A stretch of DNA of 35,862 bases, taken from assembly GCA_025774805.1 (NCBI GenBank), contig JALGZR010000029.1:1-35862 (forward strand), given 5' to 3'. Positions 5,654 to 13,850 of this stretch are shown here, piece after piece. Under the pieces are notes generated by a model. The model saw only the letters and a program-made list of their open reading frames with translations, ran no database searches and had not been told where the DNA came from. Source of the DNA: a bacterium (GTDB taxonomy: Bacteria > ARS69). Position numbers and translations under genes: made by a program. Position 1 is the first letter of the stretch. Every line of letters begins with the position of its first letter.

Positions 5654-7030
5654 TCAGGAACGATCCGCCGTGAACGTCTTCATCAGCTCCCGGATCGAGG
5701 CCGCGCCCTCCGCTTCCGCGATCGCCCGCTTCACCCCCCGGCTCCGCTCCGCCGACAGCAGGTCTCCTGAGAGCGCGTCGAACTTGTCCTCCATCTGCTT
5801 CTCGGTCATCGGGTTCCGGGGATCGCCCATCGGGTAGTCCATGCGGTCGGTGAGCTCACGCCCGTCGGTCAGCCGGATCGTCACCTCGCAGGGCTGGAGG
5901 CTCGGGAAGAGGCTCTCGAACTCCGGCTCCACCTCGACGCGGATCTTCCGCAGGAGGGGGCGCAGAGCCGGATCGAGGATGCGCTCCTCGCGGAACGACC
6001 GGGTCGTCACCTTGCCGTCCGCGACGGCGACCGCGAGGCAGTAGGGCAGGGAGTGGTCCGCGGTCTCCCTCGTCTTCGGATCGTACTTGCTCGGGTCGGA
6101 GAGGATCTCCGCCGCCCGGGCGATCGTCTTGACGCGAATCTCCTCGACCTGCTCCGCCGTGATCCCGTTCCTCTCCCGCATCGCGAGCACGACCGTGAGC
6201 GGCGTGTGAATCAGCGCCTCCACCGGAGCGCCCTTCATCGAGCACTGGAGGATCCGCCAGGAGTCGCCGAGCCCGTCGGTCACGATCTCCCACCTCCACT
6301 CCTTGCCGATGCAGTGACCCAGACCCTCGCGACCCTCGAAGATCGGCTCCGGACCCTCGTATCCCCCCTGCGCGAGGAGCGCACCCTCGACTCCGGACCG
6401 GCAGGCCATCGGATCGACCGTGTTCTTCATCTTCGTGAGCTTGCCGGCGGTGACCGATCCGAAGCTCGCGGAGTGCGACGCGGAGATTCCGCAGGCGTGG
6501 ATCGTCCGCTCGACGTCGAGGTCGAGCATCTTCGCCGCGACGAAGGGCGACGCGAACGCGGTCAGGGTCGCGTGGTGCCAGCCGACCTCGCGGATCCCGG
6601 GGAACGCCGCCTCGCAGAGACGCATCTCGATCTCGTGGCCGAGCACGATGCCGAGGATCAGATCCTTGCCGCTCTTGCCGTTCAGCTCTCCGCAGGCCAT
6701 GGCCGCCGGCATGATGTCGCTCGGGTGGGAGGGATCCTGCTTCCAGTAGATGTCGTTGAAGTCCAGCGCCCGGATCATCAGGGAGTTTAGGAACGAGGCG
6801 TCGATCGCCGAGACCCGTCGGCCGGAGCCGATGAGGGTCGCCTGGGGGTTGCCTCCGGCCGCCTCGAGGACCTCCGTGGCGATTCGAACGTCTTCCGAGG
6901 CGTAGCCTCCGAAGGCACAGCCGATCGAGTCGAAGAGAAAACGCTTGGCGCACTCCACGACGTCCGCGGGCAGATCCTCGTATCTCAGGGAATGCGACCA
7001 CTCGGCGATCGCGCGGCTGACGGAGCTCAT
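5654..7030 (-). CDS. MmgE/PrpD-family protein (2-methylcitrate dehydratase-like)
   Basis: The start is ATG 7030, preceded by GGGAGGA about 7 nt upstream and overlapping the stop of the NUDIX gene (ATGA); 458 aa. The family contains 2-methylcitrate dehydratase and relatives with unknown substrates. Family features visible are an N-terminal helical part (AEWSHSLRYEDLPADVVECA), DSIGCAFGGYASEDV, a DFNDIYW segment followed by HPSDIMPAAMA, HEIEMRLCEAAFPGI, GWHHATLTAFASPFVAAKM, and TKMKNTVDPMACRSGVEGAL. The length is normal for the family. There are no citrate-synthase or propionate-pathway genes nearby, so the exact substrate is open. It is the last gene of the polX-nth-PIG-L-glgC-NUDIX-mmgE run and ends just before palindrome copy 1. 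Confidence 0.88.
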   Translation of the reverse strand: MSSVSRAIAEWSHSLRYEDLPADVVECAKRFLFDSIGCAFGGYASEDVRIATEVLEAAGGNPQATLIGSGRRVSAIDASFLNSLMIRALDFNDIYWKQDPSHPSDIMPAAMACGELNGKSGKDLILGIVLGHEIEMRLCEAAFPGIREVGWHHATLTAFASPFVAAKMLDLDVERTIHACGISASHSASFGSVTAGKLTKMKNTVDPMACRSGVEGALLAQGGYEGPEPIFEGREGLGHCIGKEWRWEIVTDGLGDSWRILQCSMKGAPVEALIHTPLTVVLAMRERNGITAEQVEEIRVKTIARAAEILSDPSKYDPKTRETADHSLPYCLAVAVADGKVTTRSFREERILDPALRPLLRKIRVEVEPEFESLFPSLQPCEVTIRLTDGRELTDRMDYPMGDPRNPMTEKQMEDKFDALSGDLLSAERSRGVKRAIAEAEGAASIRELMKTFTADRS

Positions 7031-7488
7031 GGGTGTTCCTCCCGGTTCCCGGTGGAAGGGATTCGGATGGATTCGAGGGGACGTCCCTCGCGATGCGCCC
7101 GAACCAGTTCCGCCACGAGGCGGTGGTCCGCCTCGGGGAACGACAGCCGGAGGAGCCCGGGTGGGCTCACCCACCGGAACTCCTCGCACCCCACAGCCCG
7201 CGGCTCCCCGGACCGCCGTTCGGCGAAGTGGAAGCGGATCCGGACCGATCGCTCCGGATAGCGGTGGGCCAATATACCGCAAAGCGGACCGACGCGGATC
7301 TCGAGATCGAGCTCCTCGGCCAGCTCCCGCGCGAGGGCTTCCGCGGGGCTCTCGCCCGGCTCGATCTTTCCCCCCGGGAACTCCCATTTCCCGCCGAGAT
7401 GATCCTCCCGGCGGCGGCGCGCGACGAGAACCCGGTCGCCGTCGACCAGGATCCCGGCCACGACCTCGATCTCCGGAGTCCCGCTCAG
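7027..7488 (-). CDS. NUDIX hydrolase, MutT-like (8-oxo-dGTP diphosphatase type)
   Basis: The protein carries a full NUDIX box: GKIEPGESPAEALARELAEE followed by LDL (pattern GX5EX7REUXEEXGU with the last Gly replaced by Asp). It is preceded by the beta-strand IEVVAGILVDGDRVLVARR and by GGKWEFPGGK, very close to MutT (ANKLEFPGGKIE). The C-terminal part ends with a helical segment around HRLVAELVRAHREG. A MutT role (removing oxidised dGTP) is likely given the box and the neighbours nth and polX. The start is uncertain: no ATG or GTG fits. The best candidate is a CTG at 7488 that overlaps the glgC stop (CTGA), giving 153 aa; the protein may be translated by reinitiation. The stop overlaps the mmgE start by 4 nt. 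Confidence 0.85.
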   Translation of the reverse strand: MSGTPEIEVVAGILVDGDRVLVARRRREDHLGGKWEFPGGKIEPGESPAEALARELAEELDLEIRVGPLCGILAHRYPERSVRIRFHFAERRSGEPRAVGCEEFRWVSPPGLLRLSFPEADHRLVAELVRAHREGRPLESIRIPSTGNREEHP

Positions 7489-8750
7489 ATCTCGGCTCCG
7501 GCCGGCACGGCGTAGTTCTTGGGGATGACGACGATGCCGTCCCTCACGAAGTGGAACGGATGGTCCTCGTCCGTGCCGGGCGGCTTCGGGGTGATGCGCA
7601 CGCCCTCGCCGATGCGGGCGTTCTTGTCGATGATGGCCCCCTCGATGACGCACCCGGGGCCGATGCCGAGGGGAGGATCGCCGGGCTGGCGGGGCACGTC
7701 GCCCTCGTAGCCGTCCGCCCCCATGAGAACAGACCGGCGAACCACGGCTCCCAGACTGATCACCGCCCGGATCCCGATGACCGACTCGGTGATCTCGGCA
7801 CCGTGGATGTAGCAGCCGTCGCAGATCATGGAGTCCGCGACGCGGCAGTTCTCGATGCGGGAGGCGCCGAGGAAGCGCGGCATCGTGTACATCGGGGCGC
7901 CCCGGGTATGAAAGACGAAGGGCGGATCGGGACGCGCGAGGTCGAGGTTCGCCTCGTAAAACGCGCGCATCGTCCCGATGTCCTCCCAGTAGCCCCGGAA
8001 CACGTGCCCCCGGACGTCGGTTTCCCCGACGGCGCGGGGGAGGATGTCCCGCCCGAAGTCGGTGTCCTCCTCGCGCTCGAGCATGTGGCGGAGCGTCTCC
8101 CACCGGAACACGTAGATGCCCATGGAGGCGGCGTACGAAACCGGGGGATCCTCGTGCTCCCGAAGCTCGTCGGGGATCTCGTAGCCCGCGAGGAGCGACT
8201 CGTCCTGCGGCTTCTCGAGAAAGGAGGTCACGCTCCGCGTCGCGTCGATCTTCACCAGGCCGAAGTTCTTCGTCTTCCGAGCGGGCACCGCCTTGGCCGC
8301 GATCGTGACGGCCGCTCGCGAATTACGGTGGAGACGGAGCATCGGGCCGAAATCCATGCGGTAGAGCTGATCCCCGGAGAGGATGAGGACGTCCCGGGGC
8401 CCGTACTCCCGGACGTGAATGAGGCACTGGCGTACCGCGTCCGCCGTTCCCTGGAACCACTCCACGTTCTCGCCGGTCTGCTCCGCGGCCAGGATCTGGA
8501 CAAAGCCCCGATCGAACATGTCGAACTGGAAAGTGCGGGAGATGTGCGTGTTCAGCGAGGCGGAGTTGAACTGGGTGATGACGAAGATCCGACGAATTCC
8601 CGAGTTGAGGCTGTTCGAGACGGGAACGTCGACGAGGCGGAACTTGCCTCCCACCGGAACCGCGGGCTTCGCCCGGTAGCGGGTCAGCGGATCGAGGCGA
8701 GTTCCTCGACCTCCTCCCAGAACGAGACAGACTACGTCGTCGCGGCGCAT
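7485..8750 (-). CDS. glgC: Glucose-1-phosphate adenylyltransferase (ADP-glucose pyrophosphorylase)
   Basis: The enzyme makes ADP-glucose from glucose-1-phosphate and ATP, the committed step of bacterial glycogen synthesis. It is 421 aa from ATG 8750, the normal GlgC length. The nucleotidyltransferase core has LGGGRGTRLDPLTRYRAKPA and FRLVDVPVSNSLNSGI near the N-terminus, EWFQGTADAVRQ, ILSGDQLYRMDF, FLEKP, SMGIYVF and GYWEDIGTMRAFYEANLDL. The C-terminal left-handed beta-helix (about 295-421) has hexapeptide-like repeats (GASRIENCRVADSMICDGCY, AEITESVIGIRA). It follows the PIG-L gene by 9 nt and overlaps the NUDIX gene by 4 nt. No other glycogen gene is in the window. Confidence 0.96.
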   Translation of the reverse strand: MRRDDVVCLVLGGGRGTRLDPLTRYRAKPAVPVGGKFRLVDVPVSNSLNSGIRRIFVITQFNSASLNTHISRTFQFDMFDRGFVQILAAEQTGENVEWFQGTADAVRQCLIHVREYGPRDVLILSGDQLYRMDFGPMLRLHRNSRAAVTIAAKAVPARKTKNFGLVKIDATRSVTSFLEKPQDESLLAGYEIPDELREHEDPPVSYAASMGIYVFRWETLRHMLEREEDTDFGRDILPRAVGETDVRGHVFRGYWEDIGTMRAFYEANLDLARPDPPFVFHTRGAPMYTMPRFLGASRIENCRVADSMICDGCYIHGAEITESVIGIRAVISLGAVVRRSVLMGADGYEGDVPRQPGDPPLGIGPGCVIEGAIIDKNARIGEGVRITPKPPGTDEDHPFHFVRDGIVVIPKNYAVPAGAEI

Positions 8751-8759
8751 GGGCGCATC

Positions 8760-9539
8760 CTAACAGGAATCCAGATTCGCGAGGAGATCGGTCTCGCGCG
8801 GCTCCCCCGCGCGCGGAGACGGGAAGATCCGGACGTAGCACTCCGTCTCGAACGCTCCCGCTTCGTAGAGCTTCCAAAACGGGGGCCCGTCCCGCTGGCT
8901 CTCGTGGGCCTCGATCGCCTTCCATCGCACGTCGGCCCACTCCCTCGTGTCGATGACGGTCGTGATCTCCTCCGGGGGCGAGCCGTAGGTGTGGCGAGGC
9001 CAGTCGACCCGGAAGCCCGCGGCTCCGTCGACCGTGTAGCCGTAGAGCTTCGCGGGCGCATGGGGGGGCAGCGGTGCCCCCTCTCCGCTCGCGTACCACT
9101 CCGGGCGTCCGCTGCCGAGAAAGGCCCCCATCGTCGCGAGCGTGATCACGCGGTGATCGGGATGAAAGGAGATCCCCGACCCGTGGAACGTGATGACCAC
9201 GTCCGGTCGCTCCCGACGGAGAATCGCGACGATCCGTTGCTCCACCTCGAGCACGTCGTGATCGGAGAGGCGGCCGTCCTTCCATCCCCAGAACCCGAGG
9301 TGCGTAACGCCGAGGATCTCACAGGCGCGGACCGTCTCCTGCTCCCGGATCGCCGCCAGACGTTTTCGCCCCCCGTCGTGCTCCGGTCGATCGGCGAAGT
9401 GCCGTCCCGCGTCCCCGGCGGTGGCCGTCGCGACCAGACAGCGGTGACCCGCGGCCGCGTACCGCGCCAAAGTTCCCCCCGGACCCATGGACTCATCGTC
9501 GGGGTGGGCGAAGACGCCCAGGATCGTTCGGACCGGCAC
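8760..9539 (-). CDS. PIG-L (LmbE-like) family deacetylase
   Basis: This is a 259-aa zinc-dependent N-deacetylase of the PIG-L/LmbE family, whose members remove acetyl groups from N-acetylglucosaminyl compounds (for example in mycothiol or bacillithiol synthesis and antibiotic maturation). The metal and catalytic motif AHPDDE is at residues 11-16, and the second metal motif is in the HPDH of GISFHPDHRVITLATMGAF. The preceding VVITFHGSG loop is typical. The substrate cannot be told from sequence. No thiol-cofactor partner gene (bshA/bshC- or mshC-like) is visible nearby. It is packed between nth (13 nt) and glgC (9 nt), suggesting co-expression. Confidence 0.9.
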   Translation of the reverse strand: MPVRTILGVFAHPDDESMGPGGTLARYAAAGHRCLVATATAGDAGRHFADRPEHDGGRKRLAAIREQETVRACEILGVTHLGFWGWKDGRLSDHDVLEVEQRIVAILRRERPDVVITFHGSGISFHPDHRVITLATMGAFLGSGRPEWYASGEGAPLPPHAPAKLYGYTVDGAAGFRVDWPRHTYGSPPEEITTVIDTREWADVRWKAIEAHESQRDGPPFWKLYEAGAFETECYVRIFPSPRAGEPRETDLLANLDSC

Positions 9540-9552
9540 GGGGGAGCTCCTT

Positions 9553-10287
9553 TCAGACCTTTCCGGCGCTCGGACAGCGGTCCTGAACCACGCACTCCTC
9601 GCAGCGAGCCCGGCGCGCCGCGCACGTCTTCCTTCCGTGCAGAATCAGAAGGTGCGAGGAGAGGGTCCACCAGTCGCGGGGGAAGATCTCCATGAGCTCG
9701 CGCTCGATCTTCTCCGCGTTCCTCTGCCGCGTAAAGCCCATCCGGTTCGCGAGACGCGTGACGTGCGTGTCCACGACGAGACCGGGGACGCCGAAGGCGT
9801 TCCCCAGGACGACGTTCGCCGTTTTGCGGCCCACCCCCCTCAGCGCGATCAGATCCTCCATCGTGCGCGGGACCTCTCCCGCGTGCTCGGCGAGAATGTC
9901 CCGGCTCATCTCCCGAATCGCGCGGGCCTTGTTCCGGAAGAAGCCGGTGGATTTCACGTCCTGTTCCAGCTCGGCCGGGTCGGCGTGGGCGAACGCGGCG
10001 ACATCGGGGTACTTGCGGAAGAGACCGGACGTCACGAGATTGACGCGCACGTCCGTGCACTGCGCCGAGAGGATGGTGGCCACGAGAAGCTGGTGAGGGG
10101 TCTCGTACTCGAGCGCGCACTTCGCATCCGGGAACTCCTTCGCCAGACGGCGCAGGATGACCCGGGCGCGCCTCTTCTCCGCGATTTGGCTCCGCGACGT
10201 TCTCTTGCGGCGCGCCGGTCCCGTCGTTCCCTTCCGCTTCGCCTTTCGGTCGGCGGGCCCGGCCCGCACGCTTGCACGCGTCGTCAT
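9553..10287 (-). CDS. nth: Endonuclease III (DNA glycosylase/AP lyase)
   Basis: This base-excision repair glycosylase removes oxidised pyrimidines and cleaves the abasic site. ATG 10287 is preceded by GAGGAGG at short spacing, giving 244 aa. The first ~40 residues are a basic extension (ADRKAKRKGTTGPARRKRTS). The Nth core follows: TPHQLLVATILSAQCTDVRV, the helix-hairpin-helix ALRGVGRKTANVVLGNAFG with the catalytic Lys (GRKTA), the catalytic Asp in GLVVDTHVTRLANRMG, and the C-terminal iron-sulfur cluster ligands C-x6-C-x2-C-x5-C (CAARRARCEECVVQDRC). All key residues are present. It lies 8 nt after polX, in a run with a MutT-like gene. Confidence 0.96.
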   Translation of the reverse strand: MTTRASVRAGPADRKAKRKGTTGPARRKRTSRSQIAEKRRARVILRRLAKEFPDAKCALEYETPHQLLVATILSAQCTDVRVNLVTSGLFRKYPDVAAFAHADPAELEQDVKSTGFFRNKARAIREMSRDILAEHAGEVPRTMEDLIALRGVGRKTANVVLGNAFGVPGLVVDTHVTRLANRMGFTRQRNAEKIERELMEIFPRDWWTLSSHLLILHGRKTCAARRARCEECVVQDRCPSAGKV

Positions 10288-10295
10288 TGTCCTCC

Positions 10296-12095
10296 TCAGG
10301 AGACGGGGTCTCCGTCCCGGTCGTAGCGCATCCGGACGCCCTTCCGCGGCGTCCAGCCCCGGCGCCTCCGCCGGAAGAACGCTTCCACCTGTTTCGCCGT
10401 CCGGCAGTTGAGCACTTCCCTCTTCGTCAACCACCCCTTCCGCGCGATGCCGACCCCGAAGCGCATGTCGTCGAGACCCTCCGTATCGTGAGCATCCGGG
10501 CCTATCGCGATCGTGACGCCCGCGGCGACGGCCCGCCGTCCCGATCGCCAGTCGAGATCGAGTCGCTGCGGATTCGCGTTGAGCTCGACGGCCACCCCGA
10601 GACGGCCCGCCTCGTCGAGCACCCGCCCGAGATCGATCTCGTACGGTTCCCGAGCGAGCAGCAGGCGACCCGTGGGGTGCCCGAGGATCGTGACCGCGGG
10701 ATGTCGAATCGCGGTGAGCACCCGCTCCGTCATCGTCTCCCGGTCCTGCGAGAAGCGGGAGTGAACGGAGGCGATGACAAAATCGAGCTCGGCGAGGAGG
10801 TCGTCGTCGTAATCGAGAGAGCCGTCGTCGAGAATGTCCGACTCGATGCCGTGGAAGACCCGGAAGTCGCCGAGCTCCGGCCGCAACGCCTCGATCTCCC
10901 GCGCTTGTTCCCGGACGCGATCGGCGTCGAGTCCGTTCGCGTAGAACGCGGAGACCGAGTGATCGCTGATCCCGAGGTAGCGGTAGCCGCGCCTTCGCGT
11001 GGCGTCGACCATCGCGCCGAGGGATTCGCGTCCGTCGCTGCCCGTCGTGTGGACGTGGAGGATGCCGCGCACGTCCTCCGGCTCGAGGAGGTCGGGGAGC
11101 TCTCCCCTGTCCGCGGTCTCGATTTCCCCACGATCCTCACGGAGCTCGGGGGGAATCCAGGGCAGGCCGAGGTGCCCGAAGACCTCCGCCTCGTCCCGGG
11201 CCCCGAGCCGTTCCTCTCCGCGGAAGACACCCCACTCGCTCATCCTCAGGCCCATCGCCTTGGCCCGGCTGCGCAGGGCGGTGTTGTGGTCCTTCGAGCC
11301 GGTGAGGTGGTGAAGGGCGTAGGGGAACTCCTCCTCCGCGACGGCGCGCAGGTCCACGGCCAGACCGCCCGCCGTGACGACGCTCCCCTTCGTCGTCCCC
11401 CGTCCCCGGATCCGTTCCACCGACGCCATCGACGTGAACGCGTCCATGACCTCCGGTCGGTCCTCCGGATCGACCGCGACGAGAATGTCGACGTCGTGCA
11501 CGGTCTCGGCGCGGCGGCGGAGACTGCCGGCGAGGCTCACTCGCCTCACCCGGGGGTGGGCCTCCAGCATCTCCACGAAGGGTTCCGCCCCGCGCTCGGC
11601 CTTCGAGGCGAGGACCCGTCCGGCGTATCGCCGCCGGTGCGCGATCCCCTCGAGAATCTTCGCCTCCGACTTGGCTCCGAATCCCGGGAGCGCCCGAAGA
11701 CGGCTCTCCTTCGCCGCGCTCTCCAGAGCCTCGAGGTCGGTGACGTCGAGCTCCTGCCAGAGGGCACGGACCTTCTTCGCTCCGAGACCCGGAATCCGCA
11801 GGATCTCGAGCAGCCCGGCGGGGATGGAGGCCTTGAGCTCCTCGTGATCGGAAAAGCTCCCCCTCGTCGCCAGCTCGGTGATCGCGGCCGCGATCCCCTT
11901 GCCGATTCCCTTCACGCTCTCGAGCCGGTTCTCGATCACGAGCGTCGCGGGATCCTCCTCGAGCGTCTCGAGCGCTCTCGCGCCGTTCGCGAACGCCCGG
12001 CTCTTGAAGGGGTTGGCCCCGGTCAGCTCCAGGAGGAGGGACATCTCCTCCAGCACCGAGGCGATGGCCTTCTTGTCCAGAGAATTCTCAGCCAA
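10296..12095 (-). CDS. polX: DNA polymerase X family with PHP exonuclease domain
   Basis: Bacterial PolX fills short gaps in base-excision repair and has 3'-5' exonuclease and AP-endonuclease activities in its PHP domain. It is 599 aa from ATG 12095. An N-terminal 8-kDa-like domain with helix-hairpin-helix motifs (VKGIGKGIAAAITELA, IPGLGAKKVRALWQEL, ALPGFGAKSEAKIL) leads to the palm: SLAGSLRRRAETVHDVDILV with the Asp pair, and the third Asp in GLAVDLRAV. HHLTGSKDHNTALRSRAK follows. The PHP domain (about 340-580) has HVHTTGSDG, LGISDHS, HGIESDIL, ASVHSRF, ILGHPTGRLL and AIGPDAHD, so all expected metal ligands appear present. It is first in the minus-strand run; nth follows after 8 nt. Confidence 0.96.
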   Translation of the reverse strand: MAENSLDKKAIASVLEEMSLLLELTGANPFKSRAFANGARALETLEEDPATLVIENRLESVKGIGKGIAAAITELATRGSFSDHEELKASIPAGLLEILRIPGLGAKKVRALWQELDVTDLEALESAAKESRLRALPGFGAKSEAKILEGIAHRRRYAGRVLASKAERGAEPFVEMLEAHPRVRRVSLAGSLRRRAETVHDVDILVAVDPEDRPEVMDAFTSMASVERIRGRGTTKGSVVTAGGLAVDLRAVAEEEFPYALHHLTGSKDHNTALRSRAKAMGLRMSEWGVFRGEERLGARDEAEVFGHLGLPWIPPELREDRGEIETADRGELPDLLEPEDVRGILHVHTTGSDGRESLGAMVDATRRRGYRYLGISDHSVSAFYANGLDADRVREQAREIEALRPELGDFRVFHGIESDILDDGSLDYDDDLLAELDFVIASVHSRFSQDRETMTERVLTAIRHPAVTILGHPTGRLLLAREPYEIDLGRVLDEAGRLGVAVELNANPQRLDLDWRSGRRAVAAGVTIAIGPDAHDTEGLDDMRFGVGIARKGWLTKREVLNCRTAKQVEAFFRRRRRGWTPRKGVRMRYDRDGDPVS

Positions 12096-12181
12096 GGGAC
12101 GGAGCTCCGGGAAGGGGTCTACGACAGACGGGCGCCGGCGATCCTACCAGCCGACGCGAGGGGGAGGAAGCGGAAGGAGTG

Positions 12182-12234
12182 GGCCCGCATGTCTCACCGG
12201 TCTCCGCTGCGGCAGCGAACGGGCGAGACTCTGC
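12182..12234. repeat. REP-like palindrome, copy 2 (degenerate)
   Basis: The element GCCCGCATGTCTCACCGGTC ... CTGCGGCAGCG ... GGCGAGACTCTGC is a diverged member. Its left half equals the reverse complement of the right half of the copy at 17467-17530, so it is in inverted orientation. The arms are only partly complementary. It lies in the 193-nt gap between the cupredoxin-like gene and polX, both on the minus strand; the rest of that gap shows nothing I can name. Confidence 0.6.
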
Positions 12235-12288
12235 CGATGAAGAGGTGCCAATGAAGAGCGGACTGTGCGGGGGACTCGCGAGAGAGCG

Positions 12289-12753
12289 CTATTCGCGAGG
12301 AAGGATGTCGTCGAAACGCTGCTTGATCCGCGCCCACGTCGAGTCCTCGATGCCTTCGCGCACCGGGGTGCTGTCGTCGCTGACGCGGATGACGCCGAAC
12401 ATGTTCTCGAACTCGTGGAGGACGCTGAAGTACTCGTACTCCCCGATCTCGTCGAACGTGACCTCGAAAAGACGGCCCGTGGCGACGGCACCCGAGTTCC
12501 AGAGCTCACCCATCCGCGGATCCGCGCTCCCCGTGCCGCTGCAGGTGGAGTGGTCGATGAGCGAGGGATCGACGTTCACCCAGCGCACCGTGTCGCCGGG
12601 TAGGATGGTGAGGTCGCTGGGGACGAACCGGGGCTGGAAGTCGACGCTGGTCATCTGGACGATCACGGTCTCGGCGAAGACCGCGCCGGGAGCGGCGAGG
12701 AGCGCTCCGACGAGCAGAGCCGCGACAACGATGCCGAAAGCACGGTGTCTCAC
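12289..12753 (-). CDS. Exported cupredoxin-like protein lacking the ligand cysteine
   Basis: I choose GTG at 12753 because GGGAGG lies about 7 nt upstream and the signal peptide then starts MRHRAFGIVVAALLVGALLA with cleavage after AVFA (about residue 27); 154 aa. The mature part is plastocyanin/azurin-like: VQMTSVDFQPRFVPSDLTIL, then PGDTVRWVN, with the first histidine in DHSTCSG (H68), and the loop GEYEYFSVLHEFENMFGVIRV. In type-1 copper proteins this loop is Y-x-C-x2-H-x4-M. Here H113 and M118 fit, but the Cys position is Ser110, so the blue-copper thiolate is absent. It may bind copper differently or be a structural domain. A ~35-residue C-terminal tail follows the fold. It lies downstream of the HAD gene. 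Confidence 0.8.
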   Translation of the reverse strand: MRHRAFGIVVAALLVGALLAAPGAVFAETVIVQMTSVDFQPRFVPSDLTILPGDTVRWVNVDPSLIDHSTCSGTGSADPRMGELWNSGAVATGRLFEVTFDEIGEYEYFSVLHEFENMFGVIRVSDDSTPVREGIEDSTWARIKQRFDDILPRE

Positions 12754-12857
12754 GGTCGCCTCCCGGGCGGGGGCCAGGCGCACTCCCGCCACGAAGGAAC
12801 TCTAGCACCCGGCCCGACGCGGGTCAATAGACCCTCCTCAGACCCCTCTGGTCCGGG

Positions 12858-13532
12858 CTAGTCGAGCCCGAGGAGGGCGGACACCGAGCGGTGCGCCAGG
12901 TCCGGGACCGACCAGCGGGCTCCGGCCTTCCGGAGCTCGTCCTCCGACGAGATTCCGGTCGCGACTCCGAGGCACTCCGCCCCGGCCGCCAAGGCGGCCC
13001 GAACGTCGTGCGTCGTGTCTCCGATCACGAGGGCCGGCGTCTCGGGTCCCGCACGCTCCCGACCCCGTTCCACCGCCAGGCGGGTGAGCTCCGCGCGATC
13101 CGCGCTGTCCGAGCCGAAGCCCCCGAAAGCGAAGAACCCGTCCAGACGCCCGCGTCGGAGCTTCGCGTACGCTCCCCGCTCGATGTTCCCCGTCGCCAGG
13201 CCGAGGAGTGTGTCTCCCCGGCGGGCGAGCGCGCTCACGACCTCCCGAGCTCCGGGGAGGAGGCGGAAGCCATCGCCGGTCTCCAGCTCTTCGACGAGGG
13301 CCGTCACGTACTCGTCGCAGACGACCGCGAGCTCGTCCTCCGGCAGCTCGCGACCGAGACTCCGTGTCGCGATCGACTGCAGGATGATGAGGTCGGTCAG
13401 ACCGTGGACCTTCATGCCCTCGGTCACGATCGGGACACCAAAGCGCTCGCCGAAGACGCGCCGAATCGAGCGTAGCCCCGCACCCCCCGAGAGCAACAGG
13501 GTGCCGTCGATGTCGAAGAGCATGATTCGCAT
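12858..13532 (-). CDS. HAD-superfamily hydrolase (phosphoglycolate phosphatase-like)
   Basis: The start is ATG 13532 with GGAGGT about 5 nt upstream; 224 aa. HAD motifs are complete: motif I FDIDGTLL (D7 and D9), motif II Thr in LGLATGN, motif III Lys in the AYAKLRRGRLDGFFAFGGFG region, and motif IV GDTTHDVRAALAAGAECLGV. A helical cap lies between motif I and II (about 15-90). The pattern with GFGSDS and GDTTHD is that of small phosphatases such as phosphoglycolate phosphatase, but HAD substrates cannot be fixed from sequence. Divergent from the DUF6754-like operon across a 318-nt gap. Confidence 0.88.
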   Translation of the reverse strand: MRIMLFDIDGTLLLSGGAGLRSIRRVFGERFGVPIVTEGMKVHGLTDLIILQSIATRSLGRELPEDELAVVCDEYVTALVEELETGDGFRLLPGAREVVSALARRGDTLLGLATGNIERGAYAKLRRGRLDGFFAFGGFGSDSADRAELTRLAVERGRERAGPETPALVIGDTTHDVRAALAAGAECLGVATGISSEDELRKAGARWSVPDLAHRSVSALLGLD

Positions 13533-13850
13533 GGCACCTCCGCTCTCCCCGCGCGGGCGCGCAGCATGCCAGAGCGCAGCGACGCGGTCAACGCGGGCCG
13601 CGTCACCTCCCTCGCGTCGTCGAGGCCGCGCTCCGGCGATTCTCTTGACACCGGGGCGCCGGGCCGGGCAGGCTACACGACCGTTATGCCTCCGGTGCCC
13701 GCGAGCCCGCATTTCTCGCCAGGCTCGTCGCGCGGCTTGCCGCTGCCACCGCAGAGACCGGTGAGAAGAGCGGACCGACCCAGGGCGGGGGAGGCCGCTT
13801 CCGCGTCGTGGCCTGCGCTCGCTCCCTCACCGAGGGGGTACAGGAGGTTC
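13533..13850. other. Divergent intergenic region
   Basis: This 318-nt gap between the HAD gene and the four-gene membrane operon contains a palindrome copy (13705-13773) and otherwise no supported coding sequence. A perfect TTGACA occurs at 13645-13650, but no good -10 lies 16-18 nt downstream; the nearest candidate, TACACG at 13674, is 23 nt away. Confidence 0.5.
13705..13773. repeat. REP-like palindrome, copy 3
   Basis: GCCCGCATTTCTCGCCAGGC at the left end, followed by TCGTCGCGCGGC, a central GCCGCTGCC, and a right arm GCAGAGACCGGTGAGAAGAGC. It is close to the copy at 17467-17530 in the right half and to the copy at 19421 in the left half. The arms are imperfectly complementary. Confidence 0.7.

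Noticed and set aside
6945-9695. 916-aa open frame on the plus strand opposite mmgE, NUDIX, glgC and the PIG-L gene
   Set aside because: Shadow of four recognised genes in a very GC-rich genome; composition is not protein-like.
10272-12254. 660-aa open frame on the plus strand opposite polX
   Set aside because: Shadow of polX; no recognised motifs.
12289-12792. ATG at 12792 as start of the cupredoxin-like protein
   Set aside because: It adds a charged stretch before the signal peptide; GTG 12753 has a well-spaced GGGAGG and gives a normal signal sequence.
13645-13679. TTGACA followed by TACACG as a promoter for the DUF6754-like operon
   Set aside because: The spacing is 23 nt, too long for a sigma-70-type promoter; no alternative -10 at 16-18 nt.
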